Shown here: positions 50,901-60,971 of the stretch, in pieces
Position numbering within the stretch: position 1 is the first letter of the stretch
Layout: every line of letters begins with the position of its first letter
NCBI RefSeq assembly: GCF_051106095.1
Contig: NC_135786.1
Span: forward strand, 88,324,001-88,388,000
Length of the DNA stretch: 64,000 nucleotides
Origin: Pogona vitticeps
Taxonomy: Eukaryota > Chordata > Lepidosauria > Squamata > Agamidae
Direction of reading: 5' to 3'
Notes under the pieces: model-generated
Seen by the model: the letters and a program-made list of their open reading frames with translations, nothing else
Database searches by the model: none
Told to the model about the DNA's origin: nothing
Program-made: the position numbers and the translations under genes

Positions 50901-53900
50901 CATTTCCCTGCTACTGCATTGTCTTATTAGGAAATGATTACTGATGCATCTTTTTATTTACACAATGCTACACAAGGAAGATTTTGTTTTGGAACTGTCA
51001 AAATCTTAATTCCTGTAAACTGGAAATCAGGTGCTTATGCAAAGCCCAAGCAAGAGCTGTACACAAAGGTAAAAAGCTGAGTCCAGTTTATTCATAAATC
51101 TTTATTTCAGTCTTCCAGATATGTGGTAGAAACCTTTAATTTTTAAAGCAGCTGGGGAATTCCAGAAAATGTGTCCCAAATAGAAGTCAAACTTTAGGAA
51201 GAGACAGTATTAAAATATAGAGATAATCTAGGATTACAACAGTGGAAATAATCTTTTTAAAATAAGAAATTAGCCTTTCTTGCGATATTTTGGTAGTGAA
51301 AACCTTGTCTTGCGTTTCATTGTACCATAAGAAATATTCAGCTGAGGATGAAGTAGAAAAACTGTAGTGAGATATAGTAGAGAGAGGATAAGATATTAGC
51401 ATGAGATGTGGACATCAAAATAGTTCTTGTTGGATGGTATATCCACTGCTCGTTCACATGATTTTTCTTTGATTTCAGGCAGATGTCATTGTTGCTCCAC
51501 CTTACTGGAAACATGGACACGATCCATATACGTTGCAATATGAAGGATGTGGAGAGAAAGGAAAATACATACATTTCACCCCAAACTTCCTGTTAAATGA
51601 TGGTTCAGTTGGAATCTATGGCTCATGCGGTGAATCTTAGAAACATTTTTATCTTATAAGATTCTTTTTTGCCTTGAGAGTAGTTTCAAGTATCTCATAT
51701 CTGTTTTTCCTTACAAAAAACAAACAAACAATACATATATAAAACTGAGAATGCACACATGCTATTTTTGGAGAATGACTAAACTTTATCACTGTTTCAA
51801 GGACCATTTATTACATACCAATATGCCAATGAGATCAGTGTTTATTCAGTAATTTCAGGTTCAACACATAGGAATCAGTTTTTCTAAAATGGAACAACAG
51901 CAACTGGTTTTTTTTGTTTTTTGTTTTTTGCCCTTCTCTCTTACAAGATACAGGTAAAGGTAAAGGTTCCCCTTGACATTTTTAGTCCAGTCGTGTCTGA
52001 CTCTAGGGGGCAGTGCTCATCCCGTTTTTCAAGCCATAGAGCCAGCGCTTGTCCAAAGACAGTTTCCGTTGTCATGTGGCCAGTGTGACTAGGGAACACC
52101 GTTTTACCTTCCCACCGAGATGGTACCTATTTATCTACTCGCATTTTTACATGCTTTTGAACTGCTAGGTTGGCAGGAGCTGAGACAAAGGATGGGAGCT
52201 CACTCCGTCACGTGGATTCGATCTTACGACTGCTGGTCTTCTGACCCTGCAGCACAGGCTTCTGCGGCTTCAAAAGACTAATATAGCATTTTAAAAAAAA
52301 TAAATAACAGTATTAAAGCACTATTAAATGAATTAAAAAGTTAAAAAGAACAATGAATGAACACAGTTTAAAAGCCATTTTAAAACACAGCAAAAAGAAG
52401 TACAACACACACACACACACAGCCCCAAGCAAATACTGGGACCACAAAACAGCAACACCGACAGGGATACTAAACCCTGTCACAGACCCAAATGCCAACT
52501 CTGCCCACATATCTGTTCATGATTACGGGACCTAACAATGCCACGTACAATATCAAAGGCAGCTTCACTTGCTCCTCAACTAATGTGATCTATGCCATTT
52601 TTTGCCAACAATGCCCCTCTGCACTCTACATAGGACAAACAGGACAATCGGTATGGAAATGGGTCAATGGTCACAGATCTGACTGACATCAGAAATCATA
52701 ACACAGAGAAACCTGTCTCCAACCATTTCAATCTACCAGTAAACTTGGTAGAAGATTTGAAAGTTGCTATTTTAGAACAGAATCATTACAAACCAAGAAT
52801 ACAAAGGGAAACAGCTGAGATATAATTTATACGCATAATGGACACACATATAAATGGACTGAATATAAGCCTAGGTTTGTTAAGTCATTACCAAATGTAA
52901 TACAGTACTTCTACTGTTATTTACTGCCACTGTTATTTTCTTCATAACTACCAACCTCATCTCTCATCAAAAAGTTCAAAGGTACAAACTGTCAATATTC
53001 ACTACATTAACACACGTGATTCCTGTGCCAGTTACTTTTATATATTGTTTTCCCCCCTCTTGTGTTTTAACTAAATCCCAGTCTCCCAACCCCAACCTTT
53101 TCTCTCTCTTTGCTCAGGCCTGGTGTCTGTTTTCTGTCTCCTGGAGGAAGGTTTACAACAGTACCCTAAAACACATTATTCATAAATTATTGCATATAGA
53201 TGCACTATTACTCAAGAGCCTATGAATATTTAGAATGCTCTGCTTGCGTTTCCATGTGTTTGGTGAAACTGACATGTCCACAAAAGCTTACATTAAAATA
53301 TAATAATTAGTCTTTAAGGTGCCACATGTTTTTGTCTTTTTCGTTTCGTTTTCCTTTGGATTTTGTCTGATATGCTTGCACAGACTAACACAGCTACCTC
53401 CTCCAAAACTACACTTTTTAAAATTAGTCAGTCAGTGGCTGAAATAAGCACGACCAATATCCTGTTGTGTTACACAGTTGTGGCAGGGTGTGATTGGGTT
53501 ATTTACTCTCTCTGGGTGACTCCTCCGTTTCTGCGGGAAATAAGATGGGAGACGTCTTGACAGCGTCTTAAAAACTGTCATTTTGATTGTCACTTACTTC
53601 CTCCAGCACATTACTTATGGGGTCAAAGAATTTCAACTCGGGCAACAAGCCACAACTAACAGAACTGAAACTTTTGCCATAGTCCCACGGACTCGGCGGT
53701 GAATTCTCCCACTCCATTCCCTGTAGTCTGGCCTTCGGGGAGGAGTACTTCTCAGGGCGCAGATCGTCCCCACAACATGCATGGCGAATCCAGCCTCTTT
53801 CATCTGGTCGGTCATAAAAACAGTAATGGACAATTTTGGCTTCCCTCTGTAGTTCAAACTTGCGCGGCGCCACAATCACAGTCCATTCTATTGTCATGAA

Positions 53901-56900
53901 CTGGGTCGGCTTCGTCTCATCTGGCTTAGGTTCCGGCAACAGTCCTCCTACCTTTAGGTTCAGGAAGTCCTTTAGAAGTCCCTGGGTTCTTATATTCTCA
54001 GTTTCTCTTCTCCGCGCTTCTATCCTCTTTCTGTCATAATCTGCTACAACCGAACTGAACCAATGCACACCCTCTTCATTTATATCATCCTCCCACACTG
54101 TCAACTCTTGCTCTACCCTATATCCCTCCTCACCCTCTTCTACCAGACAAATCTCTACCTTTCCCACCTTTTCCTTGGATTCAGCTTCTCCCGCCTCTTT
54201 CGCAACTATCAAGCCTTCACCCTCTTGTTTCCCCTCACTTTTCTCACTCTCTCTATCTTCTTCTATGGACTTGATTACTATGGACGGCTCACTTATACAC
54301 ACTCCTCCTTCACACAGGGTGATAAGGTACACTATCCTCCCACTCTGGCAGGTTCTCTTCTGAAGGACCAGTCTCACACTGGTTTTGAGACAGATTGCTC
54401 AACAGCTGCATGAGTGGTTGTACAATGGATAACTTGCTGCAGCAGGTCATGTAAATGCTTACATAATTGTCCTAATAGGATACTGAACCAAGTCTTTGCC
54501 TGTTGGGTGGATGGACAACAAGGAAGGAGACAGACGTAGCCTCTTTAGAATGGAATTCCATAGTCTTCTCAGAGCAGCCCCTGAGAAGGCCCTTTCTTGT
54601 CTTCTCACCAAGTGCTACAAAAAGTGGAACAGGAAGAAAAGGTCTCTCCCTGAAGGGCCTTTGCTGATTCATATGGGGAGATACAGTCTTCCAGATTGTC
54701 TGGACCCAAGGCAGATGCAGCTCTGTGTGTGATAATCAGCAGTATTGATTGCTGGCTCTGACTTAAGTAGGCTCAAAATTAAACTCATATCCTTTTTTCT
54801 TCCTGCAGACAGTCAAATATTCTAGGGTGTAAAATAGAAAGAACTTGAACTTGAATTTATTGTACGGTCAAAGACCCAAAAATACAAGGATAAAAACATT
54901 ACATAAAATATACAAAACAAGTTAGATATCAAAAGATAGCAGGAATATGAAACTTGAATCATACATCTATTTTAACACAACACTTTACGGATTCTTAAAA
55001 CTGAGAATAAAAACTTAGCCACTGACTGTGATATTAATTGGTTCTCTCCGGACAGCAGAAACTTAAAGTAGTCTGCGGGAGGTATACTAATGCATTTACA
55101 CATTCTTGGGTAGAGGTAATGGGTACATTCAGACTTATATAAACTACATTCTAGAATGGTGTGTGCCAGGGACTCAAGTGTTTCTTCCCCACAGGGGCAT
55201 ATCCTTTCTCCATAGATGAATTCACTTTTTAGAGAACCAGTTACACAATGGAAAAGCCAATTCAAATCAGCCTGGCTCTTTTTGCTCTGGAGGTGGAGTC
55301 CCCCCCCCCTGCTGCTGGGGGGGCTTCTGCTTTTTTTCAAACTGGAAAATTCAAACAGACTTTTCTCCGTTTTGTCCTCCAAAAAGGTGGGAGGAGTGAT
55401 TGTGGGTGGTATTCTGGTGGCCTGCTAAGCTGGGCACAATGTTTTGAACAGCAGGAACACCCATCCCCACAATCTTTCTCCTTAATCACCTCAAAGTATT
55501 TTTATTTTTAAGAAACAAACGACCAAGTTTAGTGCTAGATCACCTTATCACTACATTGATGCTATATTCGTTTAATACTAGATCACCTCTTCAGGGACCA
55601 TGAGAAAAAGAGATAAACATCAATATGAAATAGAAAGAACTCTGCTAAACTACAGCAGATTATGATGTTTCTATGGTACAGTATATGCGCTTGTGGTTGT
55701 GCGTTAAGGAGAACTTTAGAAAATGGTCTCTTTTTCTTAGTGCCATGTAACACTTGAAACAGCCCACCAGCTTTACAATGAACCATAAAAAGAAATCGAG
55801 ATTGCCACAGCCCCCCTTAATTTGATTAGAGGGTAGGATCAAATTAAGGGGGGCTGTGGCACAGATCAAACTACATGGGATTGAGAGGCAAGTGTGGGCA
55901 TTGGCACTGAAACAATCTGCATCGATCATCTGTGTGATCTCCTATGAGTAATCTGATCAGAAACATGAAATGGGCTGGGAATCAAGCCGCAGGAAATCCA
56001 AATCATTCAAATTCAGCTGGCCGGTGTAGTTGCAGACTAGTCTATGGTACTAAATTCTTTCCTCCCACGCTGGTCAGCACACAGAATATCAAGTGTTAAA
56101 ATAAGTAGTGTTATATAAATGTGACAAGTTTAGAACTCAGAATTTATATTTCTTACTGCATACCAGTCTTATAACTTGGACCATGACAAGAAGTCCAAAT
56201 GCTAACTTCTTAACTAGCAGAAGATCAGCACTGAAATTTACACCACTCAACACTGGCCTAAATACTTTATTGGAGAGAATGTAACTGAGTAAGTCGTGGC
56301 ATTTAATTTGCAAGATCTGAGCAGGGCTGTTAATGACACAACACTGAGGTACCACCAACATGAGTCTGCACAAATGAATTCAAATACATCTTTTATAGAC
56401 ATCTCTTTTGTGGTTGGTCATTTTTTGCATGAAAAGGTATTAAGTAGTCAGAAGTAAATCCCATTGATTTCTGCTAGCTACTAGGAAAATATGCTCAGGA
56501 TAGCAACCCTGAGATCCTTATTCCCTTTTGCCAAATCTCCTGAGATCACTAGTTCTTTACACAAGCAAGGAATGAAGGTTACAATCCTGTGGGTGCCTGT
56601 CCATGGGGAATTAGTTCTGTGGAATTCAGTGACATTTTCAGTGGCTCCGAATAGAGCATCATCAAGGACATTCATTTTGTTTACAGCTCTTCCTTCCAAT
56701 GCTATCTTGTTTCTTTGGTTCAAAACTGAACACGATATTTGCTGCTGATCTTCTTTGGATTATGTTAAATACTTATGCCAAATGCCATCATAAGGTAATT
56801 TTTTGTGCTCTATGCAGGCAGACTTTTTGTCCATGAATGGGCCCACCTTAGGTGGGGAGTATTTGATGAATACAATAGTGAAATGCCTTTCTACATATCG

Positions 56901-59900
56901 GGACAAAATCAGGTTAAAGCCACAAGGTAATGTGTATGTATGTGCGTGCACACATGTATATGTGCATGTTTGTGTACATTCCTGTGTTCACGAAACATTT
57001 TCCCCTCAGAATTTTAAAAAAAGGACCAAACAAAACTATGATCTGTTTTGTGTCTCTGCCCATTTCGATATTTATTTCCTCCCTTTGTACTCACGTAAGT
57101 TTGCTGATTCTTTGGTGGCATTTATCTGACTAGGTCCTGCTTGCCTTTTTTGCATTTCTAGATGTTCCTCTGGCCTTACTGGAATCTATGTCTGTGAAAA
57201 AGAGTCCTGTACCCAAGGGAACTGTGTCATTGACCAGGTGACAGGACGTTTGAAGGAAGGATGTGTTTTTATGCATGACAAAGATCAAAATGCATCGGCT
57301 TCCATAATGTACATGCAAAGCCTGACTTCTGTAAGTGGCTCTTCACAACCTCTGCTTCTTTTTGAATTATGAACTACACAAACCTTTATTTCAGTACTGT
57401 ATATTGGGTGAGGGAGTAGAGTGGAGAGGCCCCAGGCTGAAATTGCCCACAAAAGGAAGAACATAATTCCTCCGGTTGCCAAGCCAAAGGGAAGGGTATT
57501 GTGAAGAGAGCATGATAATGCTGCAGAGTGCTGGGCAGCTATACACATTTATAAATTTTAACACTTATCTTTTTGAACTAATTGGCCAAAATCCTATTGC
57601 CCAGTTATGCAAAAGGTATAACTTTCAGGTATGAATCACCGTAAATTATGAAATCTCTATAGACATGATCTGTTTCATACCCAATTGCATGACTCAGTGC
57701 ACAACAGATAATATCTACAAAGCTTCCTTAACTTACAGTAATTTGCCTCTAAAAGTTACACCATTTGTGTAATTGCACCACAGGATTTTGGCTACTGTCA
57801 CTTATCTGTCATTTCCAATTCTTCCCAGCAGGCAGTGGTTGGTGTTTGTATAACCACACCAAAAATTGGAAAAAGGAAGGGAATAAGACTGCAGTGGGAA
57901 ACAGACTCCATGCTCTAACTGTATGACCTATGCAATCAAAGCTCCTACAGCAAGCTTCCCTTCTGTAGTCAGTCTTACGGCATACAGTAATTATATTTCT
58001 GTAAAGTTTAGTAAGTTGGGTGAGATGAGAGAAAAAGAGACTGCACTAGATTACAAGAAGGCTATGTAAGGAGCAATACAAGTCATTCACCTTGCTGTAA
58101 AGCCCTGTGAAATTATAGTGGCTGCTAGAGGTGCTCAAGGATCTCATCTGAGCCCTTTCTAGCACCTTTGCAATTGGAATGTACTGGGCAGCTCTTGGGC
58201 TTCACCGAGGGACTTAGTTTTCACTTGTCTGTTGATGCCAGGAACTCTGTGTAACATACTGTTTTTCCTTTCCTCATATATATGGGCCATATACAGTATG
58301 ACAAATAGAATAAGAAGGATCCATTGTGATGTTGTTCTGCCTTGGTGGAGAATAGTGTTTCTTTGCTCCAGCTCATATTCCTCTGAAATTTGAACAAATA
58401 CCCCCAATCTAGGCCATTTTTAAAAATACCGGTCCAAAGGCAGTTCACAATCCTATTATATAAACAATTCTGAAAGCCTAAGCTGCATGTTTATGACCTT
58501 ATTTTTTGGACAAGAATGACTCACCGGATAATAAAACCCGATTACAACACTCAAATTAAAAATAAAATAAAAGAGAATGTTCAAAAACACAGTGACACTA
58601 CAGTCGAAAACTGACAGGTGACCAGCAGATGGAAAGCAATTTAAAAGACACAGATAAATAGCAAAAGGTTAGTATATCTGTGGAGATTCTTAGTCATCTC
58701 GGTATGGTTATCTGGAAGTTGCGTCATGACAACTGGACTTCTTTCTTGTTAGCTTGAAACGTTTTGCTACTCATCCAAGTACAGTAGCTTCTTCAGTTGT
58801 TAAGGGTCATTAACAGTGATCTTTCTGTTATGTGTGGTCCGAATCTTTCTGGGGATGGTTGAAAAGGCAGCATGATAAATAAGAGAGAGATTTTATCTAA
58901 GGCCTCCACCCCTGTTCATTGGGAAATTTTCTATATGCACATGTATGGCCTCCCTGACCCCTCTCTCAAACCACCTATCTTCTCAGTCCCAAATGACATC
59001 TTGGTCATCAAATGAGTGTCCTTGTTCTTCAAATGAACACTGCTGATTGTGGTCCTGAGCCGTTGCTCCTTCTGTGCTTGGCCATTCTCCTGTTTAGTGG
59101 CTGTTTCGTTTCTCCAGTGTAGAGCTCCGAACACTCCTTTTTGCATCCCCATGCACTTCAAACCCACAAACACACTAAGGCAAAGACTCATCCACCCAAA
59201 AGACCTGATACCAAAACACAACAGGAGCAATATAGTATATGTGGTCCAAAAGAGGTCACCTCCCTCTTTTCTCACTGTGCATACTGCTCCACCTTCCAGA
59301 AACATCCAGTCTAGGTTTAACCCAGTATGTATTGCTAAAGGGAGGAGTGCTTCTCTGTTTAAGAAACTACAGATCTGCCATCACTGTAGTCTGCTTTGGT
59401 ATATTAAAGGACGATCTCAAGAAATAGGAGGAAATTTTTCTGCTCTGATCTTGTAAAGTGATCTGACACAAATTCTTGGGAGTAAGTTTTGAAATGTTGC
59501 GAACTGATGCCAGGGTTTGAAAAAGTTTCTCTTTTAGACTATAGTTCCATCTGGCAAAGTTGGCTGATGTCAGAGGGAACGTGTTCCAAAATGTCTGTGT
59601 CAGCGGTCCCTCTCCGCCATTTCTGTGATTCCAAGCTGCCCTCAGCTGGAGAGCTGTAGTCCAAAAATGTAGTTTTTCCGGGCTCTGAATGACACAAGTC
59701 TTTTGTTTCTTGATTCCAGGTGTTTAAATTCTGTGATGCAGGCAGCCATAATGCTGAAGCTCCCAATCCCCAGAACAGAATTTGCAGCTACAAGAGCACA
59801 TGGGATGTAATCAGGGGTTCTGACGACTTTAAACTCAGCATTTCTCTGGCCAACAACAGCTTCCCTTTGCCTCCCACCTTCACATTGTTACAGGCTACGG

Positions 59901-60527
59901 AGAGAGTGATCTGCTTAGTTCTGGATTTTTCTGAAAGTATGAATGAGGTAAAGTCTTAGTGTTTGAGGGACAAAATGGGCATTGATCCTAAAATTGAAAT
60001 GTCTTTGCTTTTGGTTAAATTGTGCTTTTAGAAATACTGTTGCCCTTACTGTGACAGAGAATAATACATAATACATATATATCCCTATATACAGACATTC
60101 AAGTTACACAAAACTCTTGATTATGAAAGCAACAGTGTGATATAGTGGTTTGCATTGGACTGGGGCTTAAGAGACCCGCTTTCAAGTCCCCAATGAACTA
60201 TGACACTCATTGGCTGACCTGGGGCCAGTCACACTTTCTTGTATCATATTATTTTTAGTGAGTAAAGGAATAATGACATGGTGTTTTATCTTCCTACAGA
60301 ACAACCGGTTCAATCATTTGCGCCAGGCAGTGCAAGTGTACCTGCTGCAAATTGTGGAAGACAATTCTGACGTTGGGATTGTCACTTTTGGTGGTGTAGC
60401 AGAAGTCAACTCTCACATCCGTCGCATAGTCAGTGCTGACGTGCGGAAGCAGCTTGCTTCAGGCTTGCCAGTTGCTTCATTTGGCCAAGAGGCAAATGCA
60501 TGCGCTGGTTTACAGCTGGCACGGCAG
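47742..60527 (+). CDS. CLCA2: CLCA2 (calcium-activated chloride channel regulator 2), 5' seven exons, partial
   Basis: Seven exons join to 408 codons in one frame; the remainder lies beyond the window. Established knowledge: CLCA proteins are secreted or type I membrane metalloproteases that self-cleave and raise calcium-activated chloride conductance; CLCA2 is epithelial. Seen here: a signal peptide (residues about 20-36 hydrophobic), the zinc motif HEWAH (169-173) with D180 completing HExxHxxxGxxD, the CLCA cysteine cluster (C201 onward, spacing 9-4-4-12), and the start of a VWA domain with a DxSxS metal site (D325, S327, S329). The first cysteine interval of 9 is that of human CLCA2 rather than CLCA1 (12). 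Blocks such as [13 protein letters not shown] and NATQ also favour CLCA2, as does its position beside ODF2L. It could be the ancestor-like member of a lizard CLCA cluster; other members would lie to the right. Confidence 0.93.
48462..48967. mobile_element. Tigger-like MITE (CAGTGGGGTCTTGACTTAAG ends)
   Basis: CAGTGGGGTCTTGACTTAAG and its mirror GTCAAGACCCCACTG with TA on both sides (48460-48461, 48968-48969). The interior has the core CAATGCATTCCTATGGGAAA in common with the CAGTGGTGCC copies. CLCA2 intron 1. Confidence 0.85.
49683..49998. repeat. Degenerate telomere-like repeat that switches strand
   Basis: The left part has GGGTTAGGGTTA and related words, the right part CCCTAACCCTAA and related words, so the unit is inverted around about 49840. 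The repeats are much diverged. CLCA2 intron 1. Confidence 0.75.
50157..50337. mobile_element. hAT-type MITE (CAGGGTCCCCAAC ends)
   Basis: Left CAGGGTCCCCAACACCCGGT and right AAAAAGGTTGGGGACCGCTG are inverted repeats of the 24971 family; the interior has CCGGTCCATGGGTG and CCGGTCCGTGGTTCC. Target duplication unclear. CLCA2 intron 1. Confidence 0.75.
50931..51068 (+). CDS. CLCA2: CLCA2 exon 2
   Basis: 46 codons, acceptor GTCTTATTAG, donor GTAAAAAG, phase 0. It reads [17 protein letters not shown] and [16 protein letters not shown], close to human EMITEASFYLFNATKRR and IKILIPATWKANNNSK. One N-glycosylation sequon (NAT). It has no ATG-initiated frame of useful length, so it is found only by similarity and splice sites. 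Confidence 0.95.
51479..51629 (+). CDS. CLCA2: CLCA2 exon 3
   Basis: Residues 114-163 plus one base of G164. Acceptor TTTGATTTCAG, donor GTGAATC. It contains [19 protein letters not shown] and FTPNFLLND, near identical to human CLCA2. Confidence 0.95.
51952..52271 (-). mobile_element. Sauria SINE copy 3, 5'-truncated
   Basis: In minus orientation the copy runs from GAAGCCGCAGAAGCCTGTGC to AGAGTCAGACACGACTGGAC and the CCTTTACC tail. The first 30 or so bases of the tRNA-like head are missing. CLCA2 intron 3. Confidence 0.88.
52480..53393 (+). mobile_element. Penelope-like element, 3' part with GIY-YIG remnant
   Basis: The frame at 52492-52686 reads [20 protein letters not shown] and then WVNGHRSD, the GIY-YIG endonuclease that ends Penelope-like proteins ([15 protein letters not shown]). 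The arginine usual after YIGQTGQSL is replaced (SVWKW). The 3' end GACTAACACAGCTACCT is typical. The 5' part, including the RT, is missing. CLCA2 intron 3. Confidence 0.8.
53568..54398 (-). other. Unidentified 276-codon open frame, no start codon in its first half
   Basis: Open from 54398 down to a TAA at 53570-53568, antisense in CLCA2 intron 3. The first ATG in frame is 161 codons after a GTG at 54377, so if it is translated the start must come from a spliced leader, or it is a fragment. The first half is Glu/Lys-rich and low in complexity; the second half looks like a folded domain with [37 protein letters not shown] and [18 protein letters not shown] recognise no family and no flanking terminal repeats. 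It could be a retroelement-derived accessory frame, a retrocopy or an exon of an unknown gene. Confidence 0.4.
54480..54735. mobile_element. LINE-like repeat fragment
   Basis: CCTGAGAAGGCCCTTTCTTG, GGGGAGATACAGTCTTCC and CTGGACCCAAGGCAGATG follow a repeat layout I know from lizard DNA (GAGAAGGCCCT...GGGGAGATACGGTCC...TGGACCCAAGCC). Confidence 0.45.
54841..55385 (-). mobile_element. LINE 3' fragment with cysteine-rich RT tail
   Basis: The minus frame at 54972-55382 contains [20 protein letters not shown] and [18 protein letters not shown], a CCHC-type knuckle typical of the C-terminus of several non-LTR retrotransposons. The 3' end reads CCGTACAATAAATTCAAGTT. Class (R4, CR1 or other) not settled. 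CLCA2 intron 3. Confidence 0.65.
55803..55861. repeat. Perfect 24-bp stem, 11-base loop hairpin
   Basis: TGCCACAGCCCCCCTTAATT starts the left arm (55803-55826) and the right arm (55838-55861) is its exact reverse complement. CLCA2 intron 3. No matching transposon ends seen. Confidence 0.95.
56818..56926 (+). CDS. CLCA2: CLCA2 exon 4 (HEXXH metalloprotease motif)
   Basis: Completes G164 and encodes residues 165-199. [19 protein letters not shown] carries the zinc ligands H169, H173 and D180 and the catalytic E170, so the protease site is intact. Acceptor CTCTATGCAG, donor GTAATG. Confidence 0.96.
57162..57330 (+). CDS. CLCA2: CLCA2 exon 5 (cysteine cluster)
   Basis: Completes R200 and encodes residues 201-256, acceptor TTGCATTTCTAG, donor GTAAGTGG. 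It reads [16 protein letters not shown], then a third and fourth cysteine and [12 protein letters not shown]. Human CLCA2 has the same first spacing of 9 residues. Confidence 0.96.
58678..59252 (-). mobile_element. Second Penelope-like family, 3' part with inverted 5' segment
   Basis: On the minus strand from about 59148 leftwards: [31 protein letters not shown], then HLKNKDTHL and NRGGGLR, the GIY-YIG end of another Penelope-like family (LYIGETKQPLHRRMAQHRR). From 59151 rightwards on the plus strand: [20 protein letters not shown] and NIVYVVQ, which is the segment that normally precedes it. The two parts are head to head. CLCA2 intron 5. Confidence 0.75.
59720..59947 (+). CDS. CLCA2: CLCA2 exon 6 (start of VWA domain)
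   Basis: 76 codons in phase 0, residues 257-332, acceptor TTGATTCCAG, donor GTAAAG. It contains [20 protein letters not shown] and the VWA strand [12 protein letters not shown], where D325, S327 and S329 form DxSxS of a metal-ion site. Confidence 0.96.
60300..60527 (+). CDS. CLCA2: CLCA2 exon 7 (VWA domain, continues off window)
   Basis: 76 codons in phase 0, residues 333-408, acceptor TATCTTCCTACAG, donor GTGAGCAC. It reads [19 protein letters not shown] and [17 protein letters not shown], typical VWA. The threonine that usually completes the metal site (GGTS in CLCA1) is not evident; the local sequence is [12 protein letters not shown]. No exon 8 was found between 60528 and 64000. Confidence 0.95.
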
Positions 60528-60934
60528 GTGAGCACGATTGGTTCAGATATCTTTTCGATATTCTTACGCTCATTGTAGGAACTCAGCAGTTGTGGTTCTG
60601 GAACTGGTATTTTTCCTCACGAGACATCCAGCTAGGGGATGGGTGGGTGTAGCCCATGGGGTTGCATAATCCCAGAATTAAAATATTTTTGAGGGGGAAA
60701 AAGACTGGCCTAGAAAGTCCCCTTCGTCCTTTACAGGGAATATAGGAGATTTTGCTAGGTTTTGAGGGTTCCTCAGCATTCTGCTCCCCATCCCATTTCT
60801 CTTTAGACTAGCTGCTAGAGGGCTGGATAGAGTTTTATGAGTCTGTTTTTTTTAAAAACATCAATGTTTGTGAGGGCAGAGTTGGTGGAGGCATTAGTAA
60901 TATACACATAAAATGTGTTGGTTTTCCTTTATCT

Positions 60935-60971
60935 GATTTATAATCACGTGACAGTCACATGATTATAAATC
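60935..60971. repeat. 17-bp near-perfect palindrome with E-box
   Basis: GATTTATAATCACGTGA CAG TCACATGATTATAAATC; one mismatch in the arms, three-base loop; the left arm contains CACGTG. CLCA2 intron 7. Confidence 0.85.

Noticed and set aside
53420-53570. Possible terminal repeat next to the orphan frame (TGTTGTGTTACACAG...)
   Set aside because: No second copy was found on the other side of the frame, so no LTR element can be supported.
51630-56817. Search for a host exon inside CLCA2 intron 3
   Set aside because: Exon 3 and exon 4 join in phase through a split Gly codon (G|GC), so no exon is missing between them.
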